A stretch of 64,000 bases of DNA, from positions 31,598,411-31,662,410 of the forward strand of contig CM053331.1 in the NCBI GenBank assembly GCA_028583605.1, given 5' to 3'. Below the pieces are notes generated by a model that was not told the DNA's origin, ran no database searches, and was given only the letters and a program-made list of their open reading frames with translations. Of this stretch, positions 34,080 through 43,931 are shown piece by piece; the stretch's first letter is position 1; every line of letters starts with the position of its first letter. Made by a program: the position numbers and the translations under genes. The stretch comes from Dastarcus helophoroides (lineage: Eukaryota > Arthropoda > Insecta > Coleoptera > Bothrideridae).

Positions 34080-35542
34080 TTTTACATAAAATGGAAATTT
34101 TTAGAACGTTCAAATTGTTTGCAAGACATTCAAAATGTTTAAAATAAGGTAATTTCTACAAAAAAAAGATATATTTTTTCATACTAAAATGACAATAAAA
34201 AACACGTGAGAATATTCAAAATTAAAATGTTCAACCTAATTGAAATTGTTTAAAAAAACGAACTTTATTTATTTTCTTGTTCTACATTAAAATCAAGATA
34301 AATAAAAGCGTTTAATAAAATCTAAGTTTTTCAGAAAATAGACTTTTTAAATAGAAATTAGAATTTCGAGAGCAATTCGAATTTTTGTTTAAGCAACTTT
34401 CAAGAAAAGATTTTTTTGTAAATTATGATAAAAATTTAATGTTTGAATTGCTGCAATTGTCAGAGACAAAAATTTAAAAAAAAAAAAGAAAATAAATATT
34501 CAGCATTGTCAAAGGTTGCAAAAATTCGAAATTTTCAAAATAAATTAAATCCCATGAAAGTCGGAAATTTATTTATTATTATTTTCAAATTAAAATTTAA
34601 TCAAATAATAAAATAAAAATGGTCAAAGTTAAAATGCTTAATAACATCAAGTTTTCCAAAAAGATAGAATTTTTCTGAGGGAGGTCAAAACTTCGAGAAG
34701 AAATCGAAATTTTGAGAACAAATAGATATTTTGAGAACAAATCAAAATTTTGCGAACAAATCGAGATTTTCGAAAACAAATCGAAATTCTAAAAAAGAGT
34801 AGGATATTTAAGTCTTTTTTTTAGAAAATTTTACATAAAATACAAATTATCAAAACGGTCAAATTTTTTGCCTAACATTCAAAATTTTCAAAATATGTTA
34901 ATTTGTACAAAAACAAAACAAAAGATATATTTTTTCATAAAAAATACGTAAGAATATTCAAAATTAAAATATTCAACCTAATTGATTTTTAAAAAACGAA
35001 TTTTATTTATTTCTTTGTTTTACAATAAAATCAAGATAAATAAGAATTTTCATTAAAATCTGAGTTTTTTTTAGAAAATAGACCATTTTTAAACGAAAAT
35101 TAGAATTTCGAGAGCAATTCGAATTTTGGTTTAAGCAACTTTAGAGAAAAGATTTTTTTTCTAAATTAGGATAAAAATTTAATGTTTGAAATGATGCAAT
35201 CTTCAAAAAAAAAATTTAAAAATAAAGTATAAATATTCAGAATTTTCAAAGGTTGCAAAAATTCGAAATTTTCAAAATAAATTAAATTCTATGAAAGTCA
35301 TAAATTTATTTATTATTGTTTTCAAATTAAAATCCAAGCAAGTAATGAAATAAAAATGACCAAAGTTAAAATGTTGAATAAAACCGAATTTTCCAAAAAG
35401 ATAGAATCTAAGGGAGGTCAAAATTTCGAGAACAAATCGAAATTTTGTGAATAAATCGACAGTTTGAGAACAAATCAAAATTTTGAGAACAAATCGACAT
35501 TTTTGAAAACAAATTAAAATTTTAAAAAAGAGTAGGATATTT
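34080..35542. repeat. ~740-bp tandem duplication in AT-rich repeat
   Basis: Unit 1 (34080-34809) and unit 2 (34829-35542) align end to end with shared words: 'gaatttcgagagcaattcga' at 34361 and 35103, 'tttacataaaat', 'aaaggttgcaaaaattcgaa' and 'agtaggatattt'. Each unit ends with a purer 20-bp periodic stretch (gaaattttgagaacaaatc). Divergence is moderate, with many small indels. Confidence 0.9.
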
Positions 35543-35562
35543 GTCATTTTTTTTTCAATTTA

Positions 35563-36010
35563 TTTAACATTTCTTCGGCCCAGTTTGGAAATATTTAAAT
35601 TTTTATGGTTTGTTGACAATTTTCTAAACAGTTTTTGAAATGCGACTACGCGATATTTAAATTTATTGGAAACGTCACTTCATGACAGTTCACAAGTTAA
35701 GAGGTTAATTTATTTTACATAGAATAAGAATAATGAAAAATAGGAGACCAAAAATTAGATATGGAAAAACAAATTTGTTTTTTTGATAAATTAGGAAAAT
35801 ATAAAAAAAATACATAAAAAAGGTTGTAGCACTGGACATCGATGTTTCGCTCTCATTTGAGCTCGTCAGCAGTGCATAACATGGAAATGGAACAATGAGG
35901 AAGAAATACTTAAAAATAAACATTTTTTAAAATATAAAAAAGAAAAATAAAGAAATTTTAGCATGAATAGGCGTTTCATCATCAATTTACTGTGTTAAAA
36001 ATTTAAATAT
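35563..36010. mobile_element. PLE-B terminal repeat with hammerhead
   Basis: Starts CATTTCTTCGGCCCAGTTTGG, continues with ATATTTAAATTTTTAT and GACTACGCGATATTTAAATT, and carries a minus-strand hammerhead at 35829-35875. The same sequence, more decayed, is at 39205-39800; its outer part forms the palindrome at 63213-63611 and the remnant at 27849-27960. A PLE GIY-YIG relic follows at 36343, which links the repeat to Penelope-like elements. Outer boundaries are approximate. Confidence 0.75.
35829..35875 (-). ncRNA. Hammerhead ribozyme, PLE-B (textbook fold)
   Basis: Read on the minus strand: stem I GCACTG / CAGTGC (6 perfect pairs), CTGACGA, stem II GCTC-AAATGA-GAGC, GAAA, self-complementary stem III ACATC/GATGT, C17 just before CAGTGC. 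All invariant hammerhead bases are present with no extra nucleotides. Predicted cleavage lies between window positions 35835 and 35834 on the minus strand. Type I hammerheads with a very short or palindromic stem III are a known feature of PLE terminal repeats and may act as dimers. Confidence 0.9.
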
Positions 36011-36342
36011 TTTGGGAACAGTATTCTAGTGTTGGCATAACTTGAGTTGTTTCTTGTGGATCGGGCTTCAAGAGTCAAAACATTCAACATTTTAAAAAAG
36101 GGCCTAACTTTTCATAACATTAAAGCACTGAACTAAACAATGTGGCTTTTAAGTCCAAAGTAGGTTTCACCCCTTTACCACATCGGCAATTAAATAAATA
36201 ATTACGCGATACGTATTTGGCCAGCAAAAATGGCACTTTTAAGTGTACTAATTTAAGAAGATTTACAAAAGATGCATCGACGTCATCTGCATTGAGATTT
36301 AAATCGATATTGGCGGTGTTTTGCTTTCTTTTATATTTCTAA
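36011..36342. other. Spacer between PLE-B repeat and GIY-YIG relic
   Basis: No recognisable motif. It may be decayed internal sequence of the PLE, since the GIY-YIG fragment begins directly after it. Confidence 0.4.
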
Positions 36343-36760
36343 TTGTTTAACACATCTGGTGCATGCAATTTTTTGGGTAATGCTAAAGATAAATTGGACA
36401 AGCTTGAGAATTCCGGAATTTACAAAATAAGCTGTAACAATTGTAATTTATCGTATGTTGGACAGACCAAGAGATCCATTAAAACCAGATTTAAAGAACG
36501 TATAGCTCACTTTAGATGCAATAGAGAAGAAAAATCAAATGTCGCCCCACATATGATAAGAACAGGAGACAAAATTAACATCAAAAATCTAAAATTGTTA
36601 GGATCGGTCGCAAATAGCAGAGAATTTGATGCATATGAAACAATTTACATTAATCAGAGGCCAGATAGATATCCTTAACGGAGATAAAGGACCATTGACG
36701 GCCTCCAGTTTATTGAAGGCTATTTGTGGCGGGTCAAAATTGCAAATATCGGCTTTACCT
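36343..36760 (+). pseudogene. PLE GIY-YIG endonuclease domain relic
   Basis: The plus-strand frame to 36678 carries the GIY-YIG nuclease fold of Penelope-like elements: SGIYKISCNNCNLSYVGQTK at about residues 24-43 (GIY and YVG halves), the conserved Arg in SIKTRFKER, and the catalytic Glu in DAYETIYINQ. After a frameshift near 36675 the usual PLE C-terminal tail continues in another frame (NGDKGPLTASSLLKAI). No RT precedes it here, so it is a 5'-truncated copy. In PLEs this domain nicks DNA for target-primed insertion. Confidence 0.88.
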
Positions 36761-36800
36761 CACGTTTCTGTTGCCACAGTTAATATAATTTTATTTACTT

Positions 36801-36956
36801 ATTTTTTTTGCTGAAACGGACTCGTCCTTGGTTATCTTCAAAAGGTAAAGAGGTATCTCTCTGAAGATAATAGCTGGGCTGTCGAACCGCGTTAGAGCAA
36901 CCTTTGTTGTGTTTTCTTAATTTTTCTTGGTTTCAGGGGAAAAGATTTGTATTTCA
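36801..36956 (+). mobile_element. Short PLE-A insertion, copy i
   Basis: GCTGAAACGGACTCGTCC at the left, ribozyme remnant at 36857-36896 (CTGAAGA kept; GAAA changed to GAAC), right arm TTTCAGGGGAAAAGATTTG ending TATTTCA. No clear target duplication. Confidence 0.8.
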
Positions 36957-37090
36957 GCAATTAACAGAATCAAAGTAAAAAAAAGTGAAAAATAAGAGTG
37001 GTCAAGTGAAGCTTGTTAGGAATTGTGGTCGTAAACGTCTAACAATACCACGAGGTAACAGAAAAATAAGAGATATTTGTTTGCAAAACC

Positions 37091-38147
37091 CAGTGGCGGC
37101 TGGTGACTCTTCGACAGGAAGTGCGCAGATGCAAAAATATTAGTAGTTAAGAGTTTAGGTGACTCCAGTGCCATAGCAAGGTATTAAATTTAAGAGAAAC
37201 AAAAGTGATACAAAAGGTTTATATTTAATGGTATTTTTACGAATTAAATTTTTAATTAACATCTTATAACCTCAAAATATTTTTGGGTTGTCATTTTTAA
37301 ATTATTTCCATCGAGTACAAAAAAACATTATCAACATTTCTGAGCCCCTTTAAAGTACTCTGTAGGGTTGCAAGTTGTTATGGCTCTGTGTTACTTAATT
37401 AAAATTGTTTGCTTTCATAGGAATAAAATTATATCATTTTTTCATAAAAACTGCATTTGGGAAATAAAATATATTTTATTACAAAGTTTCAATTTAACTT
37501 TAAAAAAACATTAAAAAAATATTTTTTAAAACAAAATCCACTCTACGATCTTTTAAGGAAATAAAGTGTTCATTACTTTCTCATCAAAACTGTTTAAATC
37601 CAAATTTACAAATTAATTATTACACCCTAGAATTAATACTGCTATCTCTTTGTGAATAGCGGTACTATTGGCAGTTAGGTCTCTAAGCCGCACAATAAGC
37701 AATCGCAATTAGATCAGCCGACACCTACGCATGTATCATCATAAACCGTAAATACACACTCCAAACTCTGACTCGTACTCACCATTTGGCAATGGCGCAT
37801 AAACGCGGAGCGCCGTACCTGGAGCAAGCTTTAACGTGATGTTCTGTAAATTATTTATCCGTATCCCGTGGGGGCCGTTGATAGGCATCGCACGGCTGCC
37901 ACGCTAGGTGCATAATTCTGCGCACACCCACTTATTGAAATTTCCTTATAATATTTAATATAATGGAATCAAACGTTTAAGTACTTTATTTCAAGTCACT
38001 CATAAGTATTATTAGCTAATTAGTATATCATTATTTTGTGTTTAAGAATGTGATAAATCCAAGCCTTTTACATTAAACCGAACAGAATAGATCCCTCATT
38101 TCTTGAGGAGCGCGCGCTCTTGCGCTCTTTAAGACCAGCCGCCACTG
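37091..38147. mobile_element. hAT-type non-autonomous element with 8-bp TSD
   Basis: 1057 bp. Terminal inverted repeats CAGTGGCGGCTGGT and ACCAGCCGCCACTG, with a perfect target duplication GCAAAACC at 37083-37090 and 38148-38155. The same TIR family bounds the 5.2-kb element at 53586-58817. No transposase inside, but a short open exon-like stretch lies at 37739-37888 on the minus strand. Confidence 0.92.
37739..37888 (-). CDS. 49-aa open frame with splice-donor-like site inside hAT MITE
   Basis: Minus-strand ATG in good context (GCGATGC), peptide MPINGPHGIRINNLQNITLK followed by LAPGTALRVYAPLPNG. At 37782 the sequence AATG|GTGAGTA is a near-consensus donor, so the exon could be 37888-37783; unspliced, the frame stops at 37739. 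The stretch is more G+C-rich than the rest of the MITE. I recognise no family. It may be a captured host exon or a remnant of the autonomous element's gene. Confidence 0.3.
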   Translation of the reverse strand: MPINGPHGIRINNLQNITLKLAPGTALRVYAPLPNGEYESEFGVCIYGL

Positions 38148-38347
38148 GCAAAACCTAACCAAAAGCAATGAAATGCTAAAAAAAATGATTTAAGACTCAG
38201 GAATTAATTTGTCTGAGAGAACCGTTCGAAAGTTCGAAGACGTCTGCAAGAGCAAAGTTTTAGGTGTTGCAGGCTAATATAAAACCAAGATTAAACACAT
38301 CTATGAAAAAAGGGGAATGGGGTGGGCCAAAAACCATCGTCATATGT

Positions 38348-38511
38348 GTTTTGGTGCAACGGACCGGTCCTTGGTTATCTTCAAAAATTGAAATACAAAT
38401 CTTGTCCCTTGAAACCAAGAAGATGGTAGCTTGACTATCAAAACGCGTTAGAGCAACCTTTGTTGTGTTTTCTAATCTTTCTTGGTTTCAAAGGACAAGA
38501 TTTGTATTTTA
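38348..38511 (+). mobile_element. Short PLE-A insertion, copy j, with 12-bp TSD
   Basis: Starts GTTTTGGTGCAACGGACCGG and ends TTTGTATTTTA. Perfect duplication ATCGTCATATGT at 38336-38347 and 38512-38523. The ribozyme is degraded (CTGAAGA lost, AAAACGCGTTAGAG kept). Inserted into the Tc1 relic. Confidence 0.92.
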
Positions 38512-38646
38512 ATCGTCATATGTCTTTAGAAGATTAAAAGAAGCTTCAATTTTAAAGTGTTTTTAATAATATGGCCACATACTGCATGTTATTTACAACC
38601 ACTATAACTGCTTGTATGGGAAACGCAATATGATGGGAAAGAATTT

Positions 38647-38850
38647 GGTGAAACGAACTGGTCCTTGGTTATCTTTAAAAATTGAAATACAGCATATGCC
38701 CCCTGAAACCAGAGTTTCTCTCTGCAGATGACAACTTGGCTGTCGAAACGCGTTAGAGCAACATTTGTTGTATTTTTTATTCTTTCTTGGTTTCAGTCAG
38801 TATCCTTCTAAAGATGATAGCTTGGCTGTAGGTTCTGTATTTCAATTTGA
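38647..38850 (+). mobile_element. PLE-A insertion, copy l, with 10-bp TSD
   Basis: Starts GGTGAAACGAACTGGTCC and ends TTCTGTATTTCAATTTGA. Perfect duplication GAAAGAATTT at 38637-38646 and 38851-38860. The ribozyme at ~38718-38757 reads CTGCAGA, changing the invariant A6, so it is probably inactive. A partial second right-hand segment (AAGATGATAGCTTGGCTGT) follows the first. Confidence 0.92.
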
Positions 38851-38860
38851 GAAAGAATTT

Positions 38861-39204
38861 GTTCTGAAACACATGTGGCGTAAGGAATGTTTTTGTTAAA
38901 AATTGTTTTTAGAGGAAAGTAGGTTTGCTTGGTAAGCTGCAAGGTAAACTTTCTGCTTCTTTCCTGGAAGATTGGACTTAAAAATGCAAATTTTCACTTT
39001 GAAGCTAAAACATCTAAAGAAAAGTCTATAATTTACCTGTAGCTCTAACCTATAAAATCAGTTCTCGGGGTGTGCACTTTTTCACCAACGATTTCGAATT
39101 TTTTCTTGAATATTCGTTCACAAATTGAAATTTCAAGTTTTTGTGAATCCTTTAATTATTAACCTTCTTTCATTGAATTTTCGTTTGAGCAGTTGTTTAA
39201 ATGT
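38861..39204. other. Unassigned AT-rich DNA
   Basis: No gene or element recognised. Confidence 0.4.
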
Positions 39205-39800
39205 TTATTTATTTTATTTAACATTTCTGCGATTAGAAATATTAAAGTTTTTAGTCTTAAAAGTGGACAATATTTAATAATTTGAAAATGACTAGACGAT
39301 ATCTAAATCTATAAAACGTGACCTAATGACAGCTGACCTAATGACAGCTGACAAAAAATAGGTTAGTTTATTTTCATAGAATAGGGAAAAAATGAATTAT
39401 AGAAGACTAAAATTACACATGATTTTTTTTTAAATTAATTAAGAGAATATTAAAAAATATAAAAAATTCATAAAAAAGTCTCTAGCATTAGACACTGATG
39501 TTTTGCCGTTTGTCAGCAATGCATAACAAGGAAATGAAACAATAAGGAAGAAAGAAATATTCAAAAATAGTAAATTGAATGAAATACATAAAAAAATATA
39601 ACATGACGTTTCATCAATAATTTACGGAGGTAAAAATTTAAATATTTAAAGCACAATCCACAAGAAACAACTACTCCTAGGGCTAATACCCCTTCCGTCA
39701 GTGAGTTATACGTTTTAAATAAAATAAATAAATATAACGTTTCCGACCAATAAAAGTCTGCCATGAAGAATTGTGTATAGTTTTGATAGGAATCATTTTT
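39205..39800. mobile_element. PLE-B terminal repeat, decayed second copy
   Basis: Aligns with 35563-36010: TTTATTTAACATTTCTGCG, a decayed middle, GCATAACAAGGAAATGAAAC and TTTCATCAATAATTTACGG. The hammerhead position (39485-39522 minus strand) keeps GCATTG-CTGAC and ACATC but has lost stem II and GAAA. It contains a local 16-bp tandem duplication GACCTAATGACAGCT near 39322-39352. Confidence 0.7.
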
Positions 39801-40403
39801 GTTTCTCACCCCGATTATGAGGTGAATGCTTCCTCCATGCTACATAAAATATAATTTATGAGTGAGTTTTCGCATAAAATTTTAATTAGGTTTTGATGTG
39901 GGATGACGAAATATTCAGTGTAACTTCGAACGGGAAAATACACATGCACATCCACAAACTGTTATGAATTTCCTGCACATATAAGCGTCAAATTGAAATA
40001 AACAAGATAAATTGCATGATAACACAAGCTAAAGAGTAATTAGTATCATTTCGGTAAATGAGTTGAATCTCGTTAGCGTATTGTTTTTTCCTAAAACAAT
40101 TTGTGCACCATGATTTCGAATTGTGTACTAGCAGCGCCTCTAATTAAATTTTGCGCGTCATACGTTGGGAATTATAGTGCATTTGCAAACAAGTTGTCAT
40201 TTTAACGAAACCCTTCGAGGTGCTTCCCAATAAATGTAAAAACAAGTTTCAGTTGCTCATAGATAAATTAACAAATATTCCGGCGCATCATCTATTTCAA
40301 ATGCGGAATTCAGCTACTAACTATTGATTGAATGCAGGACCAGATTCTGTCAGAGTCGCTATTAACTATTAACTAAATGCAGGTCTACGTTCTGCCTAAA
40401 CTT
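39801..40403. other. Unassigned intergenic DNA
   Basis: No gene. A short duplicated phrase (aactattgattgaatgcagg / taactattaactaaatgcag) lies at about 40319-40383, just before the LINE fragment. Confidence 0.4.
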
Positions 40404-41395
40404 CGATGATGTCGAATCGTTTTCCCGTAAAAAATCTGGTGGACTTCAACGCTTCAAAAACTCAGGCCGAGGTTTTCTCTAAGAAAACATCAATGGATAA
40501 TGCAGAAAATATACTAATGGACGGTAAAATCCTCCCGATGGGATCTAATATGTCTATCCTAGGAGTGAATGCGAGTACGTTTAACTTCTCTTGGGACGAT
40601 CATGCGCACACCATTGCTAAGACCACCTCTCAGAAGCTAGGCTTTTTTTAGAGCTAAAAAGTACTTCACATCTCATCAGCTACTCAGGCTATACAAAGCT
40701 TAAGTTAGGCCAACACTAGAATACTGTTCTTATGTTTGGAGTTCAACTCAAAAGCACACTCTAGCTCTTTTGGATTCAATGCAAAGAAAAACGATTCGAA
40801 TAATTGGTGACGAGAGAGAGAGAGAGATTCTCTCGAAACACTAGAGCATAGGCGGTTGGTGACTCTTTTCTCCAAGTACTGTCATGAGAGATGCTTGCAG
40901 GAACTAATAGAATTGATCCCCCCAAGAGGCACATAAGACAGTCGGAGGGAGCAAATTTCTCTACCAGTTTGACACAGTGAGGCCGTTTGTCTAAGCAGAC
41001 TCTTTTTTCTCTAGAACTTCCAAGCTATGGAACTCGTTACCAAAGGAATTTTCCCCAAGAACTACAACCTATCCTTTTTTTTTGGTGGAACGTACTGGTC
41101 CTTGGTTATCTTCAAAAATTAAAATAGAAATCTTGTCCCCTGAAACCAAGAAGGTTTAAAAAACACAACAGAGGTTGCTTTAATGCTTTTCGATAGCCAG
41201 GGAACAAGATTTGGATTTCAATCTATCCTTGTTTAAAAATGTGGTTCATCGCCATCTACCCTTATTTCGGCATCCTTCTCGCAGTGTATTAAAGGCATAA
41301 TGAGTTTGGCCTTTGCGAGTGGATTAAAGTTGGAAAAGGTGTCTGTCTCTGTTTGAGATACTAAAGAAGATATAGTTTCTTTACGTCTCTAAAAA
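40404..41395 (+). pseudogene. Non-LTR retrotransposon ORF2 end (Jockey/CR1-like), interrupted by PLE-A
   Basis: The open frame 40406-40651 (81 aa) matches the thumb region after the RT domain of Jockey/CR1-type LINEs (NLVDFNASKTQAEVFSKKT, then SILGV and FSWDDHAHTIAK). After a stop the pattern continues in shifted frames: KYFTSHQLLRLYKA, RPTLEYCSYVWSS, LLDSMQRKTIRIIGD, SRTSKLWNSLPKEFSP. PLE-A copy m splits it at 41077-41222. The 5' part is missing, as expected for truncated LINE insertions. The clade is not certain. Confidence 0.78.
41077..41222. mobile_element. PLE-A insertion, copy m, with 8-bp TSD
   Basis: T-run plus TTGGTGGAACGTACTGGTCC, left arm and a collapsed core, ending GGAACAAGATTTGGATTTCA. 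Perfect duplication CTATCCTT at 41069-41076 and 41223-41230. The ribozyme is lost by internal deletion. It splits the LINE relic. Confidence 0.88.
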
Positions 41396-42025
41396 TAAAT
41401 TAAGTTTCAGAATCCAGAACAAGTAATTATTAGGTTTGAATGCAGATATCCACACACACACTCATCGTTTTCGTGTTTTGTTCACAAGACCCAGGCATCT
41501 GTTGAGTTTAGCCGCGAAAGTTGGCTGCATACTTCCTGGAAAGTTCCCCGGCCGCAATTGTTTGTTCATAAGTTTTCAGCCTCGAAACAATATAATTGTA
41601 TGTGCAAAGTGTATTTGAGGAGAGTAGCAGGTGGCAAGCCAGACACGGGCGTTCGCGCCCCCTTGAAACTTTTATCTATAAATCTTTTACCGTAAAAAGA
41701 ATGTATCACCCTTCTGGGAGAGACTGCTCACTTCATGGGTACATGTTTATATTTCAAAATTTTACCTGCACACTAGCATGATTTATTTCTTTTGTATTCG
41801 CAAAGTATGATAAAGTACCCAACTTATTCAATGCCTGAATTTCTTATGCAAGATTCCATTTCAATACAAATAGCTCTTATGCAGAATTAAGATGTATTTC
41901 TAACTTTTTCTATTACATTATGTGAAAGACGCTTCACTTACTTTAATATTCCATTTTTTCCCTTTTTCTTTCTCGACAAGAACTACGAACTTGTACTTTT
42001 TTCTTGGATTCAAAAAATAATACAT
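41396..42025. other. Unassigned DNA
   Basis: Two overlapping 60-aa frames (41436-41618, 41596-41781) show no domain. No element ends found. Confidence 0.4.
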
Positions 42026-42284
42026 TGTAAACAACCGTTTATTACAAAAATATCAAACTGTAACATTTGAAAAGACAAAGTAAAATCTATACATTTAACC
42101 ATCCATGATAACGTTAACTAGCCGCGCCCATACGTCTCCCATGAATCACCCCGAATGAATGCCTCAACCCAGCTGCCGCATTTCGGTTCATCGCAAGCAC
42201 TTTTTCCCTCAGCATTCCTGTCGCACTCGACCCCTAAGATCGCTGACCTTGTACGAGTACCCTCGGTTGCCATGGTTGATAACA
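42026..42284 (-). mobile_element. Gypsy LTR, 3' copy (minus-strand element)
   Basis: 259 bp, TGTAAACAACCG...GGTTGATAACA (TG...CA). It matches 45269-45527 with few differences. On the minus strand the sequence AGGAAGGGCCGAA (42297-42285) immediately precedes the LTR, a plausible polypurine tract, so this is the 3' LTR of a minus-strand element. Confidence 0.92.
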
Positions 42285-42948
42285 TTCGGCCCTTCCTGAC
42301 AGCTGGAGTGTCCTCACTCCAGTGGTAGATCTGTGCAACAAAGTTTATAAGAACATGTATATTTACTTTTCTATTTATTTTTAAAGAATATTAGAACCCT
42401 GGTTAGTGAGAGGCAGCTTATATTTTTAGAACTTAAACTCCTACTTAAATGCTAACTCTATGGGCTAATCCCACGCGAAAGTATGATGATTCTGAACAGT
42501 TAACCACCATTCCATCTTCTTTCACCGCACTGAAGAGCTTCCTGGGTATCTGCTTATCCAGCTGTTCTTGTCTGAGTAGTAACCCTACTCCAAGAAACGA
42601 ATCCCCCTACTCTACTCTTCAGTGTTCCTGTTGTTGTGACCTTAAAGACCTTTTTATTTTGGTAATAATTTGACTTGTACCTGTGCTGTAAAAGAAGAAA
42701 AGTTATTTTAAGGGAAATTTAATTATTTGCTTGAGCTAATCGGAAACAACGCTTTGGATCGAAATATGCATTTTTGTTTGGACTGGCAAATAGATACATT
42801 TTCTATTATTTGTCGTAGTTTCGCTGTAACATCAATACTCTGCTACATTTCAGCTAGTAATAAGGTCACCTGCCCTATTACACGAAAATCTATCAGATCT
42901 TTACTTGAAGATGCTCGTAATGTCTGATTTATGGTACCATTTAATCCT

Positions 42949-43534
42949 AACTGGAGTTGTTAACGTTTTCATTCAATTTTTCATAGTTTATTTCTGCTCC
43001 CATAGTAGACAATGAATCGAGAATGGTTCTATTGTAACTTTCAACTTGTCCATTTCCTCTTGGTCGCCCAGCTGCATTCAAGTAGTGAGTGATACCGTAT
43101 TTTATGTTTGCGAAATTTTCCAAAATTATTAGACGTGAATGGTTTACCTTGTCACTAGTTAGTAGTTGGAAATGGTGCACCAAAAACCCTTATGAAGAAG
43201 TCTATCATTACAGTGAGTACATATCTTACCTTGTATTAGGTGAAGAGTAAATTAAAACAAACCTTGTAAACGCATCCACAACGAAGAATACTTGAGTGTT
43301 ACCTCCATATCGTTTTTATTAAGGACCCTAGATAATCAGTGAGAATTTTATAAAAGGACCTGGATATTTTCTAACAAGATTATGGTAATCAACGCTTTCT
43401 ACAGATTTGAAATATTCAACAATATACAAGTTTTTCATGTATTTCTCTACCAAACGTCGCATGCGCAGAAACCAATAATTATAAGCCACCTGATCATAAA
43501 TTTTTACCTGTTGCAAAAAGACCAAGATCTTCAA
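42949..43534 (-). pseudogene. Gypsy integrase relic
   Basis: Minus strand. The zinc-binding region is decayed (YNYWFLRMRRLVEKYMKN). The catalytic core follows in another frame: KRYGGNTQVFFVVDAFTRFV holds the first Asp, FQLLTSDK the second, and GRPRGNGQVESYNRTILDSL the catalytic Glu. Several frameshifts and stops separate these pieces. In life the enzyme inserts LTR cDNA into the chromosome; this copy is dead. Confidence 0.85.
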
Positions 43535-43931
43535 AATTTAGTTGAACAATTTGAAAACGTGCTCGTTTAAATACAAACCAGTGAGGACCATGATTTGTGA
43601 TTTTTTTTTTTTTTTTTACCTCTCTACCCTTCGATTCATACATTATGGGTGTAGTCGCTTGTAAAACCGCTAGCATCAACATAACGCATTTGCTGACAGG
43701 TCGATTGTCTAATACCAAACTGGTATTCGCTCAATTCCAAACCCACCAGCCGATTCTCTGATTTAATTTTACCTTTTTGAAAGTATTTGTTACTGCAGCA
43801 CAATCAGTAATTACTGTGGAGGGCCTTTCAACTAAGTACTGCCGAAATCTATTAACTAATAACACAATTGCTACAGTTTCTAATTCAAAGGAATGGTCTC
43901 TCCATATCAACATAATATTTTTGTGAAACAA
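43494..43931 (-). pseudogene. Gypsy RNase H relic
   Basis: Minus-strand peptide HSFELETVAIVLLVNRFRQY, then STVITDCAAVTNTFKK and QRIGWWVWN, the C-terminal half of a Ty3/Gypsy RNase H (ELETLA and VTDCNA-type boxes with the catalytic Glu and Asp). A frameshift precedes the usual linker (residues QQMRYVDASG in the next frame) leading to integrase. Confidence 0.85.

Larger units (their letters stand above)
36990..38560 (+). pseudogene. Tc1-like transposase relic, interrupted twice
   Basis: The N-terminal helix-turn-helix part of a Tc1-type transposase reads through the insertions: RKRLTIPRGNRKIRDICLQN before the hAT MITE, then SGINLSERTVRKFEDV and KRGMGWAKNHRHM after it. Internal stops (for example near 38210) and frameshifts show it is dead. 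The 37091-38147 MITE and PLE-A copy j interrupt it, each with its own target duplication, so the Tc1 copy is the oldest layer here. No DDE catalytic region or TIRs identified. Confidence 0.72.

Noticed and set aside
39485..39522. Second PLE-B hammerhead as functional
   Set aside because: Stem II and GAAA are lost; only flanking stem I and part of stem III are recognisable.
41077..41222. Functional ribozyme in PLE-A copy m
   Set aside because: The ribozyme core is deleted; only the arms remain.
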